Shown in pieces: positions 1-4,960 of a stretch of DNA of 9,382 nucleotides. The notes under the pieces are model-generated. The model worked only from the letters and a program-made list of their open reading frames with translations. It had not been told where the DNA came from and did no database searches. Origin of the DNA: Spirulina sp. DLM2.Bin59 (GTDB lineage: Bacteria; Cyanobacteriota; Cyanobacteriia; Cyanobacteriales; Spirulinaceae); the NCBI GenBank assembly GCA_007693875.1, contig RECT01000158.1, positions 1-9,382 of the forward strand, in the 5' to 3' direction. Position 1 is the stretch's first letter; every line of letters begins with the position of its first letter. The translations under genes were made by a program, and so were the position numbers.

Positions 1-162
1 ATTACCGTTGCCCAAGGTTTAGGTTGGGGCTATCGGGGGGTGACGGCTTCTCCGATTACGGGGCCGGCGGGGAATGCGGAATATTTGCTCTGGCTCCTGG
101 AAGGGGAGGGGGCGGCGGTGGCGGATTTGAAGGCGTTAACGACGGCAACGCTGCAACGTTAG
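1..162 (+). CDS. tlyA: C-terminal end of TlyA-family rRNA methyltransferase (partial)
   Basis: The window opens inside a gene read in frame 1; 53 residues remain before the TAG at 160-162. The tail contains GWGYRGVTASPITGPAGN followed by EYLLWL. This is the characteristic end of the TlyA/FtsJ-like family (S4 domain plus Rossmann methyltransferase). Family members methylate the 2'-O of cytidines in 16S and/or 23S rRNA, and some were first called hemolysins. The S-adenosylmethionine site and the catalytic residues lie outside the window, so only the family call is supported. The gene converges on the leftward LpxB-like gene, with only 13 bases between the two stop codons and no clear terminator hairpin. 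Confidence 0.82.
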   Translation: MTVAQGLGWGYRGVTASPITGPAGNAEYLLWLLEGEGAAVADLKALTTATLQR

Positions 163-175
163 CCCGAGTGGTGCG

Positions 176-1483
176 TTAACCCTCACCCCTCTCACCATGG
201 GGCGACCGGTCTTCGCCTCCCTCATCCGGCTCCACCAAACCCGCCACCAATTTTGCCGCTGCCCCTGGCTCTCCCCGCACCGCCTTTAACGCCGCCACCA
301 TTTCCCCTAAAGCTGCCGGATCATTTAAAAGATCATCTATCCGCTGGGCCAACAATTCCCCCGTCAGCGACCCCACCCATTCCGGGACAATCTCCCGCCC
401 CGCCCAAATATTCGGCCAGGCGAAGAGCGGTTTTTGGCCCTGCCGTTCCCGTCGTCGGTATTGACCATACATGAACTGATTAAAAGCCGTAATTAGGGGG
501 ATACCTAACCCCGGCAACCGTGCCATCAACCCCGGTAAACCATCCCAGGCTTGCATGGCCTCGATTTGATGGGTGGCTAGGATCACCACCATCGGCAGTT
601 GGAGGGCGGCCAGTTCGGCGGTGTTGGCTCCGACGGTGGTGATACAGAGACGGCAGCGGCGCAGATGATCATGGGCGGGAAAATCGGGCCAAATTTCTAA
701 GGTTTCCCCCGTAGCGGTGCGGAGATAGGGGTTGCCCTGGGGGGGTTCAACGCAGGTGATGGGGCCCATGCCGAGGACTGCCATCATGGGATTAAAGTGG
801 GGATCGGCAAACTTGCAGAGGCTGGGAAGATCCAATGTGGGGGCGAGGGGAATGCCGATGCGGGTGTGGGGACGGCGCTGGGCGAGGTGGTGGGCAAAGG
901 CGATCGCCAGCGGTAGGCCCTGGGTGAGCTTCATCGCCTTCGATCCGGGTAAAAACCCGATCCATTCTGTTTGTGCCGGCCCACCTTCCCCATCGGGCTG
1001 ATCACTCATTAAATCCCCCACCACATAAGCCTTCGAGCGATAAGCAGGGGGCATTTTCTCACCAACAGCGGCATTCATCACCGCAAACTGATCCACCCAC
1101 CGGGGCCACCGGGTTTCCCATTCCGCATAAACCACAAGGCGATAACCGAGGCGTTTGGCGATCGCCACCGCAAAAAACTGATCCCCCCCCAAAAATAAAA
1201 CAATCCCCGCCCGCCGCCAATCCCAACCCTCAGCGGTTTTCCCCCAAAGGAGAAAGGGCCAAAAATCCGCCGGCTCCTGAAGGCGATCGCATTCTGGATA
1301 ACCCCGCACCACCGCCGCCTCATTCCCCGTAGCATGGTTACAGGGAGCCAGCACCACAGAAATCCGCAACCGTTGCCGATCCTCCCCATACCGCCGCCGC
1401 AATTCCCCCAGCACCGGCCGCACCCAGGTGGTGACTTCGCCGGGGCCATTGGAGAGGATTAAAATATCGAGGGGTTGGGCCAT
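176..1483 (-). CDS. LpxB-related cyanobacterial glycosyltransferase-like protein
   Basis: This is a 435-residue protein read from ATG 1483. It begins MAQPLDILILSNGPGEVTTW, a Rossmann-like N-terminus with a glycine turn (SNGPGE, residues 11-16). The C-terminal half carries TTVGANTAELAALQLPMVV (282-300) and NIWAGREIVPEWVG (358-371). These resemble the donor-sugar site and the PNLLAGEELVPE region of lipid-A-disaccharide synthase LpxB, a GT-B enzyme. Relatives are widespread in cyanobacteria and are often annotated as lipid-A-disaccharide synthase, but the substrate of this branch is not established, so no symbol is given. The frame is open up to an ATG at 1576, but those 31 extra residues (low-complexity KVKSEKSKGK type) come from a heptamer repeat and overlap the end of hemY, so the start at 1483 is preferred. 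The tail after about residue 418 is also low-complexity. It is probably co-transcribed behind hemY. Confidence 0.8.
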   Translation of the reverse strand: MAQPLDILILSNGPGEVTTWVRPVLGELRRRYGEDRQRLRISVVLAPCNHATGNEAAVVRGYPECDRLQEPADFWPFLLWGKTAEGWDWRRAGIVLFLGGDQFFAVAIAKRLGYRLVVYAEWETRWPRWVDQFAVMNAAVGEKMPPAYRSKAYVVGDLMSDQPDGEGGPAQTEWIGFLPGSKAMKLTQGLPLAIAFAHHLAQRRPHTRIGIPLAPTLDLPSLCKFADPHFNPMMAVLGMGPITCVEPPQGNPYLRTATGETLEIWPDFPAHDHLRRCRLCITTVGANTAELAALQLPMVVILATHQIEAMQAWDGLPGLMARLPGLGIPLITAFNQFMYGQYRRRERQGQKPLFAWPNIWAGREIVPEWVGSLTGELLAQRIDDLLNDPAALGEMVAALKAVRGEPGAAAKLVAGLVEPDEGGEDRSPHGERGEG

Positions 1484-1493
1484 GGGGTTTTTG

Positions 1494-1574
1494 AAGGAAA
1501 AAGGCAAAAGGTAAAGGGCAAAAGGAAAGGCGCTCTCACTTTTTCCTTTTGACTTTTCACTTTTGACTTTCCTC
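1494..1574. repeat. Heptamer inverted-repeat element 1 (between hemY and LpxB-like gene)
   Basis: On the plus strand there are five tandem heptamers of type AAGGNAA (1494-1528), an 11-base spacer (1529-1539), then five heptamers of type TTTTSAC (1540-1574). The two 35-base arms are imperfectly complementary; a 24-base segment matches at about 20 positions when one arm is reverse-complemented, so the element could form a cruciform or an RNA hairpin. The hemY stop codon (1557-1559) lies inside the second arm. It resembles the short tandemly repeated repetitive (STRR) heptamers described in filamentous cyanobacteria. Elements with the same build occur at 4884-4960 and 7421-7577. Confidence 0.8.
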
Positions 1575-2960
1575 AACCTGATCCGCTGCGGCCAAACCGC
1601 GACGAATACAGTCCCCCAGGGCTACGCCGTCGGTGTAGTTACTACAGAGGATAAGGCCGGGGAATTGTTGGAGGTGGGTGGTGAGGTGGTGGAGGCGATC
1701 GCCATGGCCGAGGGTGTATTGGGGGATGGCTTTGGGCCAGACGCGCACGGCTAAGACTTCCGGTTCAAATTCAGGTTTGACGAGCATTTTGCTCAGGTCT
1801 TGGTGAACCTGTTGGGCGATCGCCCCTTGATCCATTGCTCCCACTGCCGGATCTGTTGCGCCGCCGATGAAGCTGGAAATCATCCGCCAGCCTTGGGGAC
1901 AACGACCGGGAAAGAGGGTGGAAGACCAGATCGTCCCCAGGGTGCGGATGCCCTGATGGCGGGGGTTTAAGTTGCCAAACCCTTGGAGGGGCCGCCGCCA
2001 AGCTTGATCGGGATAGGCCATCACCACGCAGGCCACGGGCGGATAGGGGATCGCCCCTAAGACTTCCTGAGCTGTTCCCGTTAGGGGGGCGAGGAGGGGG
2101 GCGACGCGATGGGCGGGAATGGCGAGGACGAGACTGCGGGTTTCCACGGTTTCCGGGCCGGTGGGGGTGTGGAATTGGGCGCGGTAGCCGTTGGGGAGGC
2201 GTTCAATGCCTGTTAATGTCCATTGGCAACGGAGGCGATCACCCAACCGGGAGGCGATCGCCTTGGGCAACATTTCCATGCCCTCCCGGAATGACCCCAG
2301 TTCCCCCGGTTTGGTTTGGGGCAGGGTGGGATCGGGGGGGGTTGGTTGATTTTGACGACGGGTGGCGATCGCCCCCGCTACCAAACCGCCGCCTTTCGCC
2401 TCTAACTCATAAATCCGCCGAAAGGCCGCCGCCATGCTCAAACCATGGACATCTCCGGCATAGACCCCCGACACAAAGGGGGCGATCAATCGTTCGGCAA
2501 CCTCTGAACCTAAATGGCGGTGGATAAATTGCCAAATTGTTTCCTCCCCCTCCTGCTCGGTGAGGTTTGCCCCCATCTTCGGCGGCACAAACCCCAACGC
2601 CCCCAACAACGCCCGCAACTTACCGCCAAAACTCAACAGGGGCGATCGCACCGCCGCCCCCGGACTCATGGGCACAGGCAACAACCGCCCCCCCCAATAG
2701 ACAAACCGGGGTAAACGGCGATCGGCCAAAACTAAATCATCCCCCAAACCCACCTCCACAGCGAGTTTTAAGAGGATGGGATTGGGTTGAAAACTATTGG
2801 GCCCCTCCTCCCAGAGGAAGCCATCCCGTTGTCGGCTGATCATCACACCGCCGACGCGATCGTCCTGTTCGGTGATTAAAAAATGGCGATCGCGCTGCTG
2901 TAACCGGTGGGCCGTGGCCAGGCCACTCAGGCCTGCACCGACAATTAAACTCTCTAGCAT
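1557..2960 (-). CDS. hemY: Protoporphyrinogen oxidase, FAD-dependent HemY type
   Basis: The 467-residue protein has the length usual for this family. It oxidises protoporphyrinogen IX to protoporphyrin IX, the last step before the heme and chlorophyll branches separate, and is normally membrane-associated. It opens with the FAD dinucleotide-binding motif VGAGLSG (residues 7-13), an acidic residue E31 ending the second strand, and RVGGVM (35-40). EEGPNSF (51-57) and PFVSGVYAGD (161-170) are typical PPOX motifs, and the C-terminal FAD motif is NYTDGVALGDCIRRG (441-455). No frameshift is seen. Cyanobacteria use either HemJ or, less often, HemY; this strain carries HemY. The last residues (EESQK) and the stop lie in a heptamer repeat. 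The ATG at 2960 lacks a clear Shine-Dalgarno sequence. It starts 42 bases after the DUF2811-like gene and probably forms a transcription unit with it and the LpxB-like gene. Confidence 0.93.
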   Translation of the reverse strand: MLESLIVGAGLSGLATAHRLQQRDRHFLITEQDDRVGGVMISRQRDGFLWEEGPNSFQPNPILLKLAVEVGLGDDLVLADRRLPRFVYWGGRLLPVPMSPGAAVRSPLLSFGGKLRALLGALGFVPPKMGANLTEQEGEETIWQFIHRHLGSEVAERLIAPFVSGVYAGDVHGLSMAAAFRRIYELEAKGGGLVAGAIATRRQNQPTPPDPTLPQTKPGELGSFREGMEMLPKAIASRLGDRLRCQWTLTGIERLPNGYRAQFHTPTGPETVETRSLVLAIPAHRVAPLLAPLTGTAQEVLGAIPYPPVACVVMAYPDQAWRRPLQGFGNLNPRHQGIRTLGTIWSSTLFPGRCPQGWRMISSFIGGATDPAVGAMDQGAIAQQVHQDLSKMLVKPEFEPEVLAVRVWPKAIPQYTLGHGDRLHHLTTHLQQFPGLILCSNYTDGVALGDCIRRGLAAADQVEESQK

Positions 2961-3002
2961 GGTGGGAGGGGACGCAAAAACAGAGCCTAGTTTACCACTG
3001 CA

Positions 3003-3224
3003 TCAGGTGTGAAACAGCGTTTCTAGGTAGGCTTTTGCCGCTGCGGGGTCGGGGGTATCGGTGAGATGGGGGCGGGGGGGATGAGCACCATGGAGCAAAA
3101 AGAAAGACAAGGCAGCCGTGAACACTTGATCTTGATCCCAACTGGGGTGCTGATCCAGATATTGCCGAAGGGATTGGTGTAGGTCTTCGGGGATTTCGGT
3201 CAGGATACTGATTTGAGTTGTCAT
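3003..3224 (-). CDS. Small DUF2811-like protein, ribbon-helix-helix type
   Basis: This 73-residue protein begins MTTQISILTEIPEDLHQSLR and continues with YLDQHPSWDQDQVFTAALS, FFLL and a C-terminal AAAKAYLETLF. The pattern (beta strand, helix with EDLHQSL, WDQDQVF turn, hydrophobic helix, short C-terminal helix) matches the small cyanobacterial DUF2811 proteins as I remember them, which look like CopG/ribbon-helix-helix proteins. DNA binding is an inference. The start at 3224 is chosen because GAGG sits about seven bases upstream; the open frame continues 18 codons further to an ATG at 3278, but that segment (FAPGLFWLVLVPAYEVI) is outside the conserved block. It is the first gene of the leftward set ahead of hemY. 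Its partner and target are unknown. Confidence 0.75.
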   Translation of the reverse strand: MTTQISILTEIPEDLHQSLRQYLDQHPSWDQDQVFTAALSFFLLHGAHPPRPHLTDTPDPAAAKAYLETLFHT

Positions 3225-3377
3225 GATGACCTCGTAAGCAGGGACTAAAACAAGCCAAAACAAGCCGGGCGCGAACATCAGAGGATGTCGGCAGCCTAGG
3301 GTTAGGGGAGAATCGGGGCGCGGCGATAGGTGCGAACCACGCGGATCGCCCGATCACTGGCCTCTATGGGTTAAGGG

Positions 3378-3411
3378 GACGGCATCCCGTCGCTGAAGAC
3401 GACGGTGGGAT
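3378..3411. other. Three-arm hairpin with mutually exclusive stems
   Basis: GACGG (3378-3382), CCGTC (3387-3391) and a second GACGG (3401-3405) form three arms, so the middle arm can pair with either neighbour. The right-hand pairing extends to CCGTCG/CGACGG (3387-3392 with 3400-3405, 7-base loop CTGAAGA). ATCCC (3384-3388) and GGGAT (3407-3411) can add an outer stem. Such structures occur in attenuators and at ends of single-strand transposons of the IS200/IS605 type. No transposase gene remains nearby, so the identity stays open. Confidence 0.5.
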
Positions 3412-3693
3412 ACTCACGACCCTGGGAGGAAAATATCAATTTTGGTGATGGATGGAAATCCAGTGATGGCTCAATACAGACTCTAACTCTATTTCGCGGG
3501 AAAGGGGGGGATTTGTCAATGCTGAGAAATGTTAACAATGGCTTTAGAAAAACTCAAGGTTTACGCAAGAATCAGGGTTTGAGCCTGGTTTTTGTTACAC
3601 AACTTTACATAAACTCCGTATACCCCCTTTTACAATCCCGATCCCCTCCCCGTTGCGGTTCCCACCAAAAAGTCGGTTTTCCCTTTTGTGATC

Positions 3694-3781
3694 TGTGGAA
3701 AATTAGCCAATTTCTGGGGAAAACCTCCGGAAAAGCTGTGGAAACTGTGGGGATTCCCCTGGGGAAAAGTTTCCTGAAAAA
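3694..3781 (+). promoter_or_regulatory. Phased GGAAAA / DnaA-box-like array
   Basis: Same-strand 9-mers start at 3694 (TGTGGAAAA), 3715 (TGGGGAAAA), 3726 (TCCGGAAAA), 3737 (TGTGGAAAC), 3746 (TGTGGGGAT) and 3760 (TGGGGAAAA). The first is the exact reverse complement of TTTTCCACA, the DnaA-box form reported for cyanobacteria; those at 3715, 3737 and 3760 differ at one position, and those at 3726 and 3746 are weaker. Steps of 21, 11 and 11 bases put the first four on nearly the same helical face, and the A-tracts would favour bent DNA. It could bind DnaA or another regulator, or act as a curved upstream promoter element. Function is inferred only. Confidence 0.45.
3740..3774. repeat. Nested and overlapping inverted repeats
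   Basis: The arms GGAAACT (3740-3746) and AGTTTCC (3768-3774) are perfectly complementary. Between them lie two overlapping palindromes: GGGGATTCCCC (3749-3759) and TTCCCCTGGGGAA (3754-3766 region). Only one inner hairpin can form at a time. The whole block is inside the GGAAAA array and may be an operator or an RNA stem. Confidence 0.55.
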
Positions 3782-3881
3782 TAAGAATTACAAAGTTGAG
3801 TCTTTACTGTCCCTTCATCAACTGTGTCAATTTTGGTAACGGCGATCGCCTTCTTCGGCCCTCGGGTTAGGCTCGAAGTAC

Positions 3882-3930
3882 TTCAGTTAAACAGAGTCAA
3901 ACTGAATCCTCAGGGGGCAAACCGCCCCCT
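3882..3930 (+). promoter_or_regulatory. Two-hairpin module upstream of larB
   Basis: The first stem is TTCAGTT (3882-3888) with AACTGAA (3900-3906), with an 11-base loop. The second is AGGGGGC (3912-3918) with GCCCCCT (3924-3930), with a 5-base loop AAACC, followed by TTCC. The second stem is GC-rich like an intrinsic terminator but its T-tract is poor. It begins about 70 bases before the larB start. It could be a leader structure of larB mRNA or the 3' end of a short upstream RNA. Confidence 0.5.
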
Positions 3931-3980
3931 TTCCTAAACCCAAGGTATGATCAAGGACTGTCATTTCAGGATCACCCATC

Positions 3981-4772
3981 GTGCAACCGGATACGCTCCA
4001 AGCCCTCCTGGCCGCCGTGGCAGCGGGAAAAATCAGCCCTGATGTTGCTGCCCAACGGTTACAGCAACCGGCCCCCTATACAGCCGTGGGGAGCTTTGCC
4101 AAACTGGATGGCGATCGCCAACACCGCACCGGCTTCCCTGAAGTGATTTGGGGGCAAGATAAAACCCCCGCCCAACTGGTGGAAATTTTCCCCCTCCTGG
4201 CCCAAAAAGCCGCCGTGGCCATGGCCACCCGCATCAGCCTCCCTGTCTTCAACGAAATTCAGCCCTCCCTCCCCCAACTGCGCTACTACGAACCCGCCCG
4301 GATTTGCGCCCTGGGAACCCCCGAACCCCAACCCCTGGGTAAAATCACCCTCCTCACCGCTGGCACTGCCGACCTCCCCGTTGCCGAAGAAGCCGCCGTC
4401 ACTGCCGAGTTAATGGGGTTTACCGTTGAGCGGCTTTGGGATGTGGGCGTAGCGGGGATTCAGCGGTTGCTACGCCATCAGGATGTGATTGCGGCGGCGG
4501 ATGTGTTGATTGTCGTGGCGGGGATGGAGGGGGCGTTGCCCAGTGTGGTGGGGGGATTAGCGGCTTGCCCCGTGATCGCCGTCCCCACCAGTATTGGCTA
4601 TGGCGCAAGTTTTGGCGGCATTACGCCCCTATTGGGGATGCTCAGTTCCTGCGCGGCGGGCATTGGCGTGGTGAATATTGATAACGGCTTCGGCGCGGCC
4701 ATCCTCGCCGGCCAAATTTTACGCACCGCTAGCCGTCTCCGCAATCAGTTAAATCCCAGAGGCGATCGGTAA
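3981..4772 (+). CDS. larB: LarB / CpmA, pyridinium-3,5-biscarboxylate mononucleotide synthase
   Basis: The 263-residue protein has the family length and an AIR-carboxylase-like (PurE-like) C-terminal domain. Recognisable motifs are TAGTADLPVAEEA (126-138), VAGMEGALPSVVGGL (179-193) and VPTSIGYGASFGG (201-213), followed by the LGMLSSCAAGIGVVNIDNG segment (218-236). LarB carboxylates and hydrolyses nicotinate adenine dinucleotide, the first step of the nickel-pincer nucleotide cofactor made with LarC and LarE. The Synechococcus elongatus homologue is known as CpmA, circadian phase modifier, so the cellular role in cyanobacteria may differ. The start is GTG 3981, preceded by AGGA at a usable distance. 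larC and larE are not in the window. The gene appears monocistronic, with structured DNA upstream and a strong terminator downstream. Confidence 0.92.
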   Translation: MQPDTLQALLAAVAAGKISPDVAAQRLQQPAPYTAVGSFAKLDGDRQHRTGFPEVIWGQDKTPAQLVEIFPLLAQKAAVAMATRISLPVFNEIQPSLPQLRYYEPARICALGTPEPQPLGKITLLTAGTADLPVAEEAAVTAELMGFTVERLWDVGVAGIQRLLRHQDVIAAADVLIVVAGMEGALPSVVGGLAACPVIAVPTSIGYGASFGGITPLLGMLSSCAAGIGVVNIDNGFGAAILAGQILRTASRLRNQLNPRGDR

Positions 4773-4839
4773 AATCGGTAACAATACTCAGTCTTACAAC
4801 CAGCCTAAACTGGCCCTATACCCTCCGATTGCTTAGATC

Positions 4840-4871
4840 AAACCGCCCACCGATATTTGGGGCGGTTTTTT
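4840..4871 (+). terminator. Intrinsic terminator of larB
   Basis: A perfect 9-bp stem, AAACCGCCC (4840-4848) with GGGCGGTTT (4860-4868), with an 11-base loop, runs into six T residues (4866-4871). It lies 67 bases after the larB stop and is a canonical Rho-independent terminator. Confidence 0.88.
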
Positions 4872-4883
4872 GTCGTGCCAGAA

Positions 4884-4960
4884 GGAGTGAGAAGTGGGAA
4901 GTGAGAAGTAGGAAGTGAGAGAGAAAGCAAACTTTCATCCCTCATCCTTCATCCTTCCCC
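4884..4960. repeat. Heptamer inverted-repeat element 2 (3' end of kinase gene)
   Basis: On the plus strand there are five purine heptamers of type GAAGTGA (4884-4918), a 14-base spacer, then four pyrimidine heptamers of type CTTCATC (4933-4960). The arms are imperfectly complementary, and GAAAG/CTTTC closes the inner stem. The kinase stop codon (4935-4937) and its last eight residues are encoded within the second arm. A run of nine C residues (4957-4965) adjoins it. It has the same build as the elements at 1494-1574 and 7421-7577, but a different heptamer sequence. Confidence 0.78.

Larger units (their letters stand above)
3225..3980. other. Gene-free regulatory interval between divergent DUF2811-like gene and larB
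   Basis: About 755 bases separate two divergent genes, so both promoters should lie here. No frame looks like a conserved protein. From left to right it contains a three-arm hairpin (3378-3411), a more AT-rich stretch from about 3420, a weak promoter-like pair near 3595-3630 (TTACAC, 17 bases, GTATAC, with TACAAT further on), an array of GGAAAA/DnaA-box-like motifs with palindromes (3694-3781), an inverted repeat AGTTGA/TCAACT around 3795-3832, and a two-hairpin module (3882-3930) just before larB. An unannotated non-coding RNA is possible but not demonstrated. No tRNA, rRNA or known cyanobacterial small RNA was recognised. Confidence 0.6.

Noticed and set aside
253..1449. Several open frames opposite or across the LpxB-like gene (253-474, 732-1001, 973-1332, 1078-1449)
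   Set aside because: High GC content opens shadow frames; they are proline-, glycine- or tryptophan-rich and match no family, while the 435-residue frame is clearly coding.
2992..3357. Leftward 121-codon frame overlapping the DUF2811-like gene
   Set aside because: It is out of frame with the better-supported 73-residue protein, which has a Shine-Dalgarno sequence and a family-like sequence; this frame is proline/serine-rich shadow translation.
3405..3839. Rightward 144-codon open frame with GTG start in the intergenic region
   Set aside because: Composition is unlike the neighbouring genes, no domain or periodic pattern is recognisable, there is no Shine-Dalgarno sequence, and the frame runs through the palindromes and the GGAAAA array.
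3405..3980. Chromosomal replication origin
   Set aside because: Only one exact and three near DnaA boxes are seen, with no dnaA or dnaN nearby; typical origins have more boxes. Kept only as a DnaA-box-like array.
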